DNA of 64,000 bases, taken from contig JAHHGX010000084.1 of assembly GCA_019359675.1 (NCBI GenBank), positions 1 to 64,000 of the forward strand. The letters are read 5' to 3'. Under the pieces are notes generated by a model. It had not been told where the DNA came from and ran no database searches. It saw only the letters and a program-made list of their open reading frames with translations. Below are positions 45,095 to 54,995 of this stretch, one piece after another; position 1 is the stretch's first letter, and each line of letters begins with the position of its first letter. The stretch comes from Calothrix sp. FI2-JRJ7. GTDB taxonomy: Bacteria; Cyanobacteriota; Cyanobacteriia; Cyanobacteriales; Nostocaceae. The position numbers and the translations under genes were made by a program.

Positions 45095-45397
45095 CTACTG
45101 AGGGGGTCTTTTCTTGGTGACACTCAACATTGGTAATGATGTGCTTGAAGAGCGTTCAGGTAGGTAAAGCTGCTTTACTGGTTTTTCTTCTTGCGGCAAT
45201 GGACGACTTTGCCCAGATAGGCGCCACCATCGCAACGCTAGCGTCAAACCCGCTGTTCCTAAACCAAAAGCAAATAAAGACCAACTATCACCAAACCCAC
45301 CAATTACCGCATCAACTACCCCTACGGTAATTAATCCGCTAACTACTGGCTCTCGACGATATGTAGATTTTAATAAACGAGGTAACGCAATATTCAT
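45095..45397 (-). CDS. Small membrane-associated conserved protein
   Basis: This protein of about 100 residues (start at the second ATG, 45397) has a hydrophobic pair (VVSGLITVGVVDAVIGGFGD and SLFAFGLGTAGLTLALRWW) and a Pro/Ser-rich basic tail. That suggests a small membrane protein with a cytoplasmic tail. The opposite-strand frame is a shadow. No domain is recognised. The hairpin at 45635-45662 separates it from hli upstream. Confidence 0.6.
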   Translation of the reverse strand: MNIALPRLLKSTYRREPVVSGLITVGVVDAVIGGFGDSWSLFAFGLGTAGLTLALRWWRLSGQSRPLPQEEKPVKQLYLPERSSSTSLPMLSVTKKRPPQ

Positions 45398-45728
45398 CAC
45401 AGCTTTTTCTTTAGCCTTTTGTATAAATTTACCTAAAATGCCTCACCCGTAGTTGGCGTCAAATAATGAAACTCCATCATTATTTATTATAATTTTGATT
45501 CATATATAGCAGGGGAAGACATTTTACCAGCACGGAGCTACGACATTGGTATTACTATAACCGTGAGCATCAATCTTGCGATAGACGGCATTTTACAGTA
45601 TTTAAGTCATTATTAAGTTCACATGTATTAAAAACCAGCCCGATACTTTAATAATCGGCTGGCAACGAAGCCTTACCTGTAAGGTTACAACTAAGACTAC
45701 AACTTATACACTATGTTTTCCGGCAAGT
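45398..45728. other. Spacer between hli and the small membrane protein gene
   Basis: This 331-base gap contains the promoter region of the downstream gene and the hli terminator hairpin. No coding sequence is seen. Confidence 0.5.
45635..45662. terminator. Hairpin CCAGCC / GGCTGG after hli
   Basis: The stem CCAGCC with GGCTGG is extended by GAT/ATC pairs, with an A/T loop. It lies about 66 bases past the hli stop on the minus strand, and reads as a terminator for it. Confidence 0.55.
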
Positions 45729-45902
45729 CTATCGTAAACCGAGCCAAGTTAGAACTCCTTTGTCAGTGACGTATTCAATCACCACAATTAGGAGGAATCC
45801 AATCATGGCAGCTCTACCGTTCAGACGTTCGGCATACTCATTAAATCCAAACTTGGGTTCTTCCAGCTTGGGTGTAATGCTAGGTTGTGGCTGAGTCATC
45901 AT
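45729..45902 (-). CDS. hli: High-light-inducible protein (one-helix LHC-like)
   Basis: This 57-residue protein starts at 45902 (a second ATG follows at once). It has the Hlip signature EYAERLNGRAAMIGF (chlorophyll-binding ExxNGRxAM) and one membrane helix (MIGFLLIVVIEYVT), ending GVLTWLGLR. Hlips bind chlorophyll and carotenoid on the thylakoid, help photosystem II assembly and dissipate excess energy. The N-terminal 19 residues are Pro-rich. Expression under high light is expected, but no operator is evident in the upstream 260 bases. Confidence 0.93.
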   Translation of the reverse strand: MMTQPQPSITPKLEEPKFGFNEYAERLNGRAAMIGFLLIVVIEYVTDKGVLTWLGLR

Positions 45903-46166
45903 TTACAGTACCTCAATAAGGCAAACTTAAGTTTATAGCAGTTTATGACACTTTTGCTTTCGGTCAAAGCAAACTAGTTTTGTTACAAAACGTAATTATT
46001 CCTTATATATTTTAGTGAAAATGCGTCAATAGTCAAGAAACGGCTGGAAGTACTGTAAACAAAAATAAAATATTCCACAGGTTAGTTATTCGTATCTAAC
46101 GTATCAAACTGGCAACTTAGTCTAAGAGAAACTACACTAAAGCAAAATCTTCATCAGAGGCAGTCA

Positions 46167-47258
46167 ATGGAAATTGGTATTCCCAAGGAAACGAAAGACC
46201 AAGAGTTTCGAGTTGGGTTGAGTCCTTCAGTAGTGCGTGTGTTGCGAGAAAGTGGTCATCGCGTTTATGTTGAAACGCAAGCAGGTGTCGGTGCTGGATT
46301 TAGTGATGATGATTATCTCCATGCTGGCGCCGAAATTGTGCCAACTCAAGAAGCTGTGTGGAATCGTGAGTTGATAGTTAAGGTTAAAGAACCACTACAA
46401 AGTGAGCATAAATTTTTACAAAAAGAGCAAATATTATTTACATATCTACATTTAGCTGCTGACCGTAAGTTAACTGAGCATTTAATTGATTGTGGTGTTA
46501 CTGCTATAGCATATGAAACCGTAGAACAAGCTGGCGCCAACAAATTACCGTTGCTAACCCCAATGAGTATTATTGCCGGAAGATTATCTGTACAGTTTGG
46601 CGCCAGATATTTAGAGCGTCAACAAGGGGGTAGAGGAGTACTATTAGGTGGAGTTCCTGGTGTTAAACCGGGCAAGGTAGTAATTTTAGGTGGTGGGGTT
46701 GTTGGAACCGAAGCTGCTAGAATTGCTGTTGGCATGGGCGCCTCAGTACAAATATTAGATGTAAACGTCGATAGATTGAGTTATTTAGAGACAATATTCG
46801 GTTCGCGCGTTGAATTGCTTTATAGTAACTCTGCTCATATTGAAACTGCTGTTAAAGATGCTGACTTACTAATTGGCGCCGTATTGGTGCTAGGAAAAAA
46901 GGCGCCTGTATTAGTATCGCGTACACTTGTTAAACAAATGCGTGCGGGTTCCGTAATTGTGGACGTTGCAGTTGACCAAGGTGGATGTATAGAAACTTTA
47001 CATCCTACATCTCATACCAACCCAGTTTATATCGAAGAAGGTGTTGTTCACTATGGTGTACCGAATATGCCAGGTGCAGTACCTTGGACAGCAACCCAAG
47101 CACTCAATAACAGTACACAGCCTTATGTACAACAGTTAGCTAATTTAGGATTAAAAGCTTTGGAAACTAATCCGGCTTTAGCTAAAGGAGTCAATGTCCA
47201 AAATCATCGTTTAGTACATCCAGCAGTACAGTCCGTATTTCCAGACCTAGTGAGTTAG
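46167..47258 (+). CDS. ald: Alanine dehydrogenase
   Basis: This NAD-dependent enzyme reversibly deaminates L-alanine to pyruvate and ammonium. The 363-residue protein matches the family throughout: [44 protein letters not shown] (the pyruvate Lys/His region), [18 protein letters not shown], the Rossmann turn [20 protein letters not shown] and [20 protein letters not shown]. In heterocystous cyanobacteria it supplies carbon and reductant for nitrogen fixation in heterocysts. It is transcribed divergently from hli. Confidence 0.96.
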   Translation: MEIGIPKETKDQEFRVGLSPSVVRVLRESGHRVYVETQAGVGAGFSDDDYLHAGAEIVPTQEAVWNRELIVKVKEPLQSEHKFLQKEQILFTYLHLAADRKLTEHLIDCGVTAIAYETVEQAGANKLPLLTPMSIIAGRLSVQFGARYLERQQGGRGVLLGGVPGVKPGKVVILGGGVVGTEAARIAVGMGASVQILDVNVDRLSYLETIFGSRVELLYSNSAHIETAVKDADLLIGAVLVLGKKAPVLVSRTLVKQMRAGSVIVDVAVDQGGCIETLHPTSHTNPVYIEEGVVHYGVPNMPGAVPWTATQALNNSTQPYVQQLANLGLKALETNPALAKGVNVQNHRLVHPAVQSVFPDLVS

Positions 47259-47291
47259 CTGTAAGGTTGGCACTGCCTACCCTACCAACTC

Positions 47292-50200
47292 TTATCCAAG
47301 CGGTAATTTAATGACAAACTCAGTTCCAATGTTAGGCGCCGAATTACAAATTATTTTACCTACATGGGTTTGTTCAACTATTTGATGAGCAATAGCTAAT
47401 CCCAATCCAGTACCTTTGCCTACACCTTTGGTTGTAAATAAGTGGTCGAAAATTTTCGCCTTTACAGCTTCTGACATTCCAAGACCATTATCTTTAATGC
47501 GAATTACAGCAGTGTTAGAAGCTTGCAAAACTTCTGTTGTAATTGTAATTTGTTTGGGATTTGCTCTTAACTCATCGAACGAGTACTTTTTAGATTGTTC
47601 ATCAATTGCATCAATAGCATTTGCTAAAATATTCATAAATACTTGGTTAAGTTGTCCTAAAAAGCATTTAACAGGTGGTAATTTGCCGTATGCTTTAATT
47701 ACTTCTATGGCAGGACGCAACTCGTTTGCTTTGAGACGATATTTTAAAATTAATAGGGTACTATCAATTCCTTCATGGATATTACAAGCAACTTTTTCGG
47801 CTGTGTCGGCTCTGGAAAAAGTGCGGAGGCTTGTGCTAATATCTTGAATGCGCGCTGTTGCCCCTTTCATAGAATCTATTAGTTTGGGTAAATCTTCAGC
47901 TAGAAATTCTAAATCAAGTTCTTCGGCAAAATCATTGACAGCAGGCGCCAGTTGTGGATGGTGTTGTTGAAAACATTGTATATATTCGAGTAAATCTTTT
48001 ACATAGTCTTGAGCATTATTAAGACTACCTTTAAGAAACCCAATCGGGTTATTAACTTCATGTGCGACCCCAGCAACTAAGTTACCTAAAGAAGACATTT
48101 TTTCGTTTTGTACTAACTGAGTTTGTGTTTGCTGTAGCTTATGCAAAACATTTTCTAATTCAGTGGTTTTTTGTCTAAGTTGAGTTTCAGATTGTAGCAG
48201 CGCTTCTTCTGATAGCTTGCGTTTAATACCTAGTGCAATCTGACTTGCTGCAAATTGCAACGATTCTAAAACCGATTCGGATAAGATTTGACGAGCAAAG
48301 GTTGCTAGTACACCCACAAGCTGCCCATCAACGATAAGCGGGTATCCTGCAAACGCTACCATACCTTCGCGTTTTGCCCATTCAGGGTCACTAATGCGAG
48401 AATCTTCCAGAACCTGATTTGTTAAATGTGGTTTACATTCTTGAGCAATCAATCCAATTTTGAATTTACCAACAGGAATTTGACTGTGAGAACCATTTAT
48501 GTGGGTGTACATCCCAGCACTTGCTTGTAGTTCTAAGATTTGTTGAGAAGAATTTAGCGTCCAGATTCGAGCGAATGCTACATTAAGGTGCTGAACAACA
48601 ACTTCCGTACAATGTTGGAGAGTTTCTTTTAGACTAAAATCTTGCGTGAGTATCCTATCCACATCTGCTCGGAAAGCTGTCAATTTGGCTTTTTCTTGAA
48701 GTGAAGCTAACGAGTCTTTTAGTTGTTGAGCGTAATTTTGAGATTTTTGGTACAGTCGAGCATTCTCTAGGGAAATAGCAGCTTGGGTACACAAAAGGTT
48801 AAGAATTTGAACACGTTCTTTTGTAAATGCTCCGATTGCTAAGTGATTTTCTAGATACAAAATGCCTAGCAGTTTACCTTGATTCAAAATAGGAGTACAT
48901 AATAAGCTCTTGGGCTGTTGCTGGATAATGTATGAGTCAGCTAGTAAAAAATTCTCTTTTGTCGCATCGTTGATTACAACAGTTTGCAAGCTACGTTTAA
49001 CAGTGTAAATTAGGCTAACGGGGACATCAGAACTGTTATCAATACTACTAGCTTGTAAAATGATTGGTTTTTCTCCTAATTCAGCAACGGCTTCTACCCG
49101 CAATTCATTATCCCACAGCAACATTAGCGCGCCGAAACTGGCACCACCGGATTCCATGATAGTGTTGAGCAAACAGGTAAGTAATTTATCTAAATGAATT
49201 TCCCCAGAAAGGGTTTGAGAAGCTTTGAGGATGGTAGCAAAATCTAAAACGGACGAGATTGAAATGCTGTTACTAGTAGATGTTTGTGTCGATTGATTAA
49301 CTGCACGCGCCGATTTGGTAATAGTAGAAATTGTTTCTAAGCCATTAAGGCGGAGTTGTTTTTGTTGCAGGATAGGCTGTAGTAATTGCGGATAACGTTT
49401 TTCTAAGTCAGATGTTTTAGCTTTGGCACCCCAACGTGCGTAGCAGTAGTAAGCTTCCTGCATGTAAGTTTGGGCGATTTTGTCTCGACCCCATTGAAGA
49501 TAAAATTTAGCAGCTAGTTCCGAAGCAAGTGCTTCTTCGTTAAGATATTCGTTTATGCGCGCTCCAGCAATAGCTTTGTCGTAAAGTTCAATAGCTTCCA
49601 CTTTGTTATTTAAGACACGATACCTTTCTGCCTCAACTAGCTCGTACTTATGTTGGTGGTTCATTGGAGCGTGAGTTGCCCACTTCTTCATCTTCTCTTG
49701 ATTTAACTCTACTTTCTCCATAAGGCTTTTTTGGTCAATTGTTGAGCAATGACGATAGACTGCAAGTCGCGCTAGAGAATCGTAGAAATTAAATATAGGA
49801 ACCAACAACGTTGCTGTTGCTGTTTCTAAATATGTTTCTGCTCTTGTAGCATTTGTTACAGCTTGAGATAATTCTTCAAATAGATAGCATAAAATAAGTT
49901 TATTCAAGTGGAAATAGTAAAGTGCGGTTGTGTCATTTGCTTGCTGATGTTGTGGTAGCAGCTTTGACTCGTTGTACGCTTCACCAACTAAAATAAACGG
50001 AGTTTCTGAGCTACCGATTAAGTTCAATATAAACTGCCTGAATATTTGATGATAATTGAAGTGAAGTTCTTGTTTGAGATGACTAAAAGTCTTGCTGTAG
50101 TTAGCCATCTTCTCTGTTAACTGGCTAAGTTCATGACCAATGAAACAACAATATTGACTTTCAAAGAAGAGATTCCAAGCAGCGTGTTGTAAATCCCCGG

Positions 50201-53200
50201 CTTCTATGCTATTTTGATACCCTAACTGTAAAAATGATAGTGTTTCCTTAACATGAGCTTGCCAATGCATTGTAAATGTAGCAACAAGCATGAATGTCTG
50301 AGCATTTTTTTCCTTATTGTTATACTTTTGCAATAATTTTAAAGCTAGTTTACCAAATTTTCCGCTTCTTTCTATGTCTTGAACTACGCCACATAAAATT
50401 GTTCCGTAAGCAGAATAAGCAATCGTAGATAAGGAATCATTTCCATATTGAATAGATAAATCTACCATTGACAAGAGAATTAGCAAATGTAGTGGCGGGT
50501 TGGCTATGTAAGCAGAACTAGATATACTCTTCAAGATACTTAAAGCAGCTATCTTGCAAGGATTAGTCATTTCAGGAAGATTAATTAATTCTTCAATACC
50601 ATTCTCAGGAATAAGTGAAGCTGTGTACGTTATTGCTTTACCGATGTCTTCACCTGTAGGCTTTTGTGGAAAGGTAATTTCTAATAGCTTTAGCACTTGT
50701 AGCCCAATTGCAATAGCTTCCAATGGTTTTTTATGTGCTACATAAGTGAAAATTTTAACTTCATAAGCTTTCACCTTATCAAGCAGGGTTTTAGCTTGTT
50801 CCAATACAACATTTGACAATAGCTCCATCTGTTCATAATTACCACAAAGATAAGCTGTTTCGGCGCCTAGGTCATACAAAGCTAAAGTTAGGTCATAAGC
50901 TTCTTGCCAAGAATCACCTAAAAGCTGAATACCCGTACTCGCGTAATACCAAGCAGGTTCATAAGCTGTTGCGGCTCTGGCTTTGCGTCCTGCTAGGAGA
51001 TTTAATTCTGCCAATTCTTCTAAGTTTTCTTGTTGAGTAATTAAGGCGGCGCCTATATTTAATTGATTGACGATTGCAAAAATAATGTCTTCCCGCTCTA
51101 CCTCCGATATATTAGTCTTCATCAGTTGTCCAATCTTCAAATGCGTTGCTTGTTTTTGAGCTTCTGGAATTAGGTAATAAGCAGCTTGTTGGACTCGGTC
51201 GTGAAGAAATTTATAGTTAGGTAATTGGTCACTAATTGTGGATAATTGAGTCGTTTTTTCATTGTCACCATCTTGGAAAAACTTATAAACCTCAGTAGTA
51301 GGCAATATTAACCCTTCCTGCAATGCCTTCCACAAATCTCCGGCTGTTTCTACTTGAGATTTTTCACAAACAATTGCCAATGTCGCTAAATCAAATTGAT
51401 TACCTATACATGCTGCTAGCTTTAGCACATTCTGGGTTTGTAATGGTAACTTTTGTAACTGCAATGCCATAAATTCTACAACATCGTCGGTAACTGCCTT
51501 TGCTTGAACTTGAGCAATGTCACACTGCCATCCCACCTGCCTTTCATACGAGTTAAAAGTAATTAATCCATCATCATGTAGCGCTTTCAAAAATTGGTTG
51601 CTAAAAAATGGATTGCCTTTCGTTTTTTGATAAACTAGTTGCGTTAATGGTGAAGCTATTTGAGTTGTACAACTAAGAGTATCGGCAATTAATTGATTGA
51701 GATGGGTTTCTTTTAACGGCGCCAGGGTAATAGTATTTAATATCACATTATTTTTCTGCAACTCTTCTAACGTCAACATCAGCGGGTGTGCCGCAAAGAC
51801 TTCATTATCTCGATAGGAGCCGATTAATAATAAATATCCCGTCTCTGCTTCACTTAGTAATAATTGTATCAGCTTCAACGATGCAGCATCAGCCCACTGT
51901 AAATCATCAATAAAAATAACTAACGGATGGTCAATAGTAGTAAAAACTTGAATAAATTTCTGAAATAGCAAATTAAAGCGATTTTGCGCTGCACTCCCTG
52001 AAAGTTGCGCTACAACAGGTTGCTGCCCAATTATACGTTCGAATTCTGGAATTACTTCAATAATTACCTGCGCGCTTTCACCTAAAGCTTGTAGTATTTT
52101 ATCTTTCCACTCTTGTAACTTTACATCAGTTTGAGTAAGCAATTGTCCCATCAAATCGCGAAATGCTTTAACAAATGCAAATAAAGGAATATTACGCTGA
52201 AACTGGTCAAATTTTCCTTTAATAAAATAGCCACGCTGCCTTACTATTGGCTTGTGTACTTCATTAACAACAGCAGTTTTACCAATTCCCGAAAAACCCG
52301 CTACCAACATTAATTCCGCAGCAGATTTTCTGATAGTATCCGTTTCATCCGTTTGTAATCCGTTACCAGCGACTCTTTCAAAAGCATCTAATAATATTTT
52401 AACTTCTTCTTCTCTACCATAAAGTTTTTCAGGGATAACAAAACGGTCGGAAATATCACGCTGTGCAATTTCAAAGCTCTCAATTTTGTGTGTAACTTTT
52501 AATTCATATAAGCATCGTTCCAAATCATACTTTAACCCTAATGCATTTTGATAGCGGTCTTCAGCATTCTTCGCCATCAATTTTTCCACAATTAGCGACA
52601 GTACAGGGGGAATTTCTGAGTTGATTTCATGTACTAATGGAGGGTATTTTGCAATATGACAATGCACCAATTCCATCGGGTCATCAATTCCAAACGGCAA
52701 TTGTCCTGTAAATAACTCATATAAAGTTATCCCCAACGAGTAAAAATCAGTACGATAATCAATCCCACGATTCATCCGTCCAGTTTGTTCTGGCGCCAAA
52801 TAAGCTAATGTACCTTCAAGAAGATTGTGACTATATATTTCTTGAGTTTCTCTAGCTAGTAACGAAGCAATGCTAAAATCAATTAGCTTTATTTGCAGAC
52901 TATACGGATGTATAAGAATATTTGCAGGTTTAATATCCTTATGAATAACCCGCGCAAGCGTTAGTCCATCTAAAATATTTGTAACTTGTATAGCTACAGC
53001 TACAAGCTGCCACAAACTAAGGGTATTTGTACGAATATAATCCCGCAGCGAAACCCCACCAAAATCTTCCATCACCAGAGCATAACCATTTTGGTAAGGT
53101 TCCAAACTGTAAGGACGAATAATCCCTGGTATTTCGAGATTTTTGACAATCGTGTACTGGTTACGAAATTGTATTAACTCGCTGAAGTTAGGGTAGGGAT

Positions 53201-53330
53201 TTTTCAGCAGTTTGATAACTACAGGTTTTTGGTCAATCAAGCGTTGTCCTCGATAAACCAGGGTTCTGGAACCATCGTAAAGTAACTCACTGAGGTGATA
53301 ACCAGGGATGCTGCCTTCTAAAAGTGCCAT
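47292..53330 (-). CDS. Ser/Thr kinase - AAA ATPase - GAF - histidine kinase hybrid
   Basis: This 2,012-residue signalling protein has a protein kinase (about 1-270) first: VYRGQ, VVIKLL, HKDIKPANILIH, DFSIASL and APEQTGRMNRG. A STAND-like AAA ATPase follows with Walker A GFSGIGKTAV and Walker B LVIFIDDLQWAD, then a long helical TPR-like middle. Two GAF domains (about 1380-1530 and 1570-1710) lead to a coiled coil, a histidine-kinase H-box (GVAHEVNNPIGFLKGSL) and a HATPase domain (NAIDAI, KDNGLGMS, GTGLGLAIAHQI). This is the cyanobacterial multi-sensor family (heterocyst and stress kinases). No response regulator adjoins. An in-frame repeat lies near residue 325-332. Confidence 0.93.
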   Translation of the reverse strand: MALLEGSIPGYHLSELLYDGSRTLVYRGQRLIDQKPVVIKLLKNPYPNFSELIQFRNQYTIVKNLEIPGIIRPYSLEPYQNGYALVMEDFGGVSLRDYIRTNTLSLWQLVAVAIQVTNILDGLTLARVIHKDIKPANILIHPYSLQIKLIDFSIASLLARETQEIYSHNLLEGTLAYLAPEQTGRMNRGIDYRTDFYSLGITLYELFTGQLPFGIDDPMELVHCHIAKYPPLVHEINSEIPPVLSLIVEKLMAKNAEDRYQNALGLKYDLERCLYELKVTHKIESFEIAQRDISDRFVIPEKLYGREEEVKILLDAFERVAGNGLQTDETDTIRKSAAELMLVAGFSGIGKTAVVNEVHKPIVRQRGYFIKGKFDQFQRNIPLFAFVKAFRDLMGQLLTQTDVKLQEWKDKILQALGESAQVIIEVIPEFERIIGQQPVVAQLSGSAAQNRFNLLFQKFIQVFTTIDHPLVIFIDDLQWADAASLKLIQLLLSEAETGYLLLIGSYRDNEVFAAHPLMLTLEELQKNNVILNTITLAPLKETHLNQLIADTLSCTTQIASPLTQLVYQKTKGNPFFSNQFLKALHDDGLITFNSYERQVGWQCDIAQVQAKAVTDDVVEFMALQLQKLPLQTQNVLKLAACIGNQFDLATLAIVCEKSQVETAGDLWKALQEGLILPTTEVYKFFQDGDNEKTTQLSTISDQLPNYKFLHDRVQQAAYYLIPEAQKQATHLKIGQLMKTNISEVEREDIIFAIVNQLNIGAALITQQENLEELAELNLLAGRKARAATAYEPAWYYASTGIQLLGDSWQEAYDLTLALYDLGAETAYLCGNYEQMELLSNVVLEQAKTLLDKVKAYEVKIFTYVAHKKPLEAIAIGLQVLKLLEITFPQKPTGEDIGKAITYTASLIPENGIEELINLPEMTNPCKIAALSILKSISSSAYIANPPLHLLILLSMVDLSIQYGNDSLSTIAYSAYGTILCGVVQDIERSGKFGKLALKLLQKYNNKEKNAQTFMLVATFTMHWQAHVKETLSFLQLGYQNSIEAGDLQHAAWNLFFESQYCCFIGHELSQLTEKMANYSKTFSHLKQELHFNYHQIFRQFILNLIGSSETPFILVGEAYNESKLLPQHQQANDTTALYYFHLNKLILCYLFEELSQAVTNATRAETYLETATATLLVPIFNFYDSLARLAVYRHCSTIDQKSLMEKVELNQEKMKKWATHAPMNHQHKYELVEAERYRVLNNKVEAIELYDKAIAGARINEYLNEEALASELAAKFYLQWGRDKIAQTYMQEAYYCYARWGAKAKTSDLEKRYPQLLQPILQQKQLRLNGLETISTITKSARAVNQSTQTSTSNSISISSVLDFATILKASQTLSGEIHLDKLLTCLLNTIMESGGASFGALMLLWDNELRVEAVAELGEKPIILQASSIDNSSDVPVSLIYTVKRSLQTVVINDATKENFLLADSYIIQQQPKSLLCTPILNQGKLLGILYLENHLAIGAFTKERVQILNLLCTQAAISLENARLYQKSQNYAQQLKDSLASLQEKAKLTAFRADVDRILTQDFSLKETLQHCTEVVVQHLNVAFARIWTLNSSQQILELQASAGMYTHINGSHSQIPVGKFKIGLIAQECKPHLTNQVLEDSRISDPEWAKREGMVAFAGYPLIVDGQLVGVLATFARQILSESVLESLQFAASQIALGIKRKLSEEALLQSETQLRQKTTELENVLHKLQQTQTQLVQNEKMSSLGNLVAGVAHEVNNPIGFLKGSLNNAQDYVKDLLEYIQCFQQHHPQLAPAVNDFAEELDLEFLAEDLPKLIDSMKGATARIQDISTSLRTFSRADTAEKVACNIHEGIDSTLLILKYRLKANELRPAIEVIKAYGKLPPVKCFLGQLNQVFMNILANAIDAIDEQSKKYSFDELRANPKQITITTEVLQASNTAVIRIKDNGLGMSEAVKAKIFDHLFTTKGVGKGTGLGLAIAHQIVEQTHVGKIICNSAPNIGTEFVIKLPLG
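52337..52366 (-). repeat. AACGGATG-type repeat inside the kinase gene
   Basis: The coding strand has TAACGGATTACAAACGGATG followed by AAACGGATAC, encoding the TDETDT stretch between the kinase and ATPase domains. It resembles the intergenic copy at 30794-30831. Confidence 0.5.
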
Positions 53331-53553
53331 ATGTCAGGAATTTTTGAGATGTTCTTTGTATATTATTCCCTAGCAATAGTAAGTACTAACAGCGCAAGAT
53401 TACATAATTAATAATTAGTAAAAACACCTAGAACCTTATTTTCATTATTATAGATAAACAAAATGAATCATCATTTATTGTTTTTATTGCCTAAAATTTT
53501 AGATATCCAAACAAAGTGAACACTACTAGGCGCCAATATTTTGAAATTATTAC

Positions 53554-54675
53554 TCAATTGCCATCAAAACATATTTGGGATGCAAGACCAAAATATTCGG
53601 AAGCTCCTTTCAAATTATCTTCTTTATTTGCATAAATACGATGTTGGTAAGCAGCAGCCACATTTCGTAAAGTTTCTGCCCATTCTTTTGGAAAATGCTC
53701 GCGTTCATGTATTTCCAAGGCAACGCGATAACATTCAATAGAAACTTCTACATTAACTGCTTTATCACCTAAAATACGTTTCAAATATGCTTTGCCAAGG
53801 TAATTTTGTACTCCTGCCCATTTGAGTGGATACTTATCACGACGATATGCTCGCAGCGCAACTTCATAACCTGCAATTGCAATTTCTACATTATAAGCAG
53901 GTTCTCCACTAGTAAAATCTTGAACCAAATTACTAAAATTAACTATGTCGGTAACAATACAGGACTTACGCATGAAAACCTAGAAACCTGGAATATACGT
54001 TGATAACATGTAATAAAAATGACGATTTGTCTGCAACAATGAATGCGTAGAAACCAGGTTTCTTTGTGTAAGTCCTACAATACTCAAAGCTATTTCTGGA
54101 TTTATCGCAATTAATGTAGAAGTTGCCCAATTATCCAGAGCTTGAGCAAAGTTGATGTTGAGCTTATCTAAATTTTCTTCTAGCAGTTGATAAATAACTT
54201 GTGTGTCACCGTTACTATCCGCTGTTAACCGCAACACGTCACTAAGAAAATCTATATACTCTGAAGGCAATAAATTTGTATTTATATTCGAGTTGGCATT
54301 ACTGAGTGCTTGAGTTAAAGGTACTGCTATTGCGTGTAAAAATTCAGCTGCCTTTTTTTCGCCAATGTCAGTAAACATCGCTGCAACCTGTCGCAGTGCC
54401 AGTATAAATCTTGTATCGATTATGTCCTGATGCAAACGCAAAATTTCTGTTTCGGCGCCGCTACGACAATTGAGTAATTGCTCAATGACCTGCATGTAAA
54501 CAGAATACACTTTCTCTTCGTTATCAAATTGCTCTTGTTGTGGCGCCAGCATTTCTTTAAGTTGCTGTACTAAGTCTAGCAAGAAATTAGCTGTGCTGAA
54601 ATTACCTCTTTGTGTTGCCCTGGTGGCTACTCGCTTCATCAGTTCAATTAAATTTGTATCAACCAATTCACGCAT
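53554..54675 (-). pseudogene. TPR-containing (CHAT-associated type) protein gene, split by a MITE
   Basis: From ATG 54675 the frame encodes a helical protein (DLVQQLKEMLAPQQEQ, EYIDFLSDVLRLTADS, LDKLNINFAQALDNWATSTL) up to LIAINPEIALSIV, where it enters the mobile element and stops at 53980. A second frame (53554-53973) resumes with TDIVNFSNLVQDFTSG, IAIAGYEVALRAYRRDKYPL and TPR repeats, ending at 53554. Removing the element and one target duplicate restores a single open frame of about 340 residues. The original looks like the repeat-containing N-terminal part of cyanobacterial CHAT-type proteins. The normal function is broken. Confidence 0.85.
53961..54076. mobile_element. 116-bp MITE with 7-bp target duplication
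   Basis: The element starts AGGACTTACGCATGAAAACC and ends, in reverse complement, AGGACTTACACAAAGAAACC, so the terminal inverted repeats match at 18 of the first 23 positions. ACAATAC flanks it on both sides (53954-53960 and 54077-54083), a perfect 7-bp target site duplication. It carries no transposase and must be moved by one encoded elsewhere. The solo end near base 107 is similar. Confidence 0.9.
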
Positions 54676-54995
54676 TAGCTTGTAACAAAGCTAACCCTTC
54701 TCCATTCGGGCATCGTAGCAATTCGCGAATCAATGTTAAATAAGCCCGGAGACGGTTTCTGTCCATTCAGGGCTGACCGAGCGTGATTAGTGAATTATAA
54801 GTATAAATATATACTAGTTATTAGAAAGGCTCTAGGACTGGTTGATACATTTAGGGAAATCACTAATTCCCCATTTTCTCGAAACAGGTTTATATGGGAA
54901 CATGACCGCTAAGATAAAAGTAATAGTGTTGCAATTTGTTAAGATTTTTTTGAGTCGGGTCTTTATGGTTAAGTTTTTATAGTTAGGAATGTATT
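54676..54995. other. Divergent spacer before the ABC exporter
   Basis: This 320-base AT-rich region between the split TPR gene and the ABC gene shows no coding sequence. It should hold two divergent promoters. Confidence 0.5.

Noticed and set aside
53961-54076. A complete insertion sequence in the TPR gene
   Set aside because: At 116 bp it cannot encode a transposase, so it is called a MITE.
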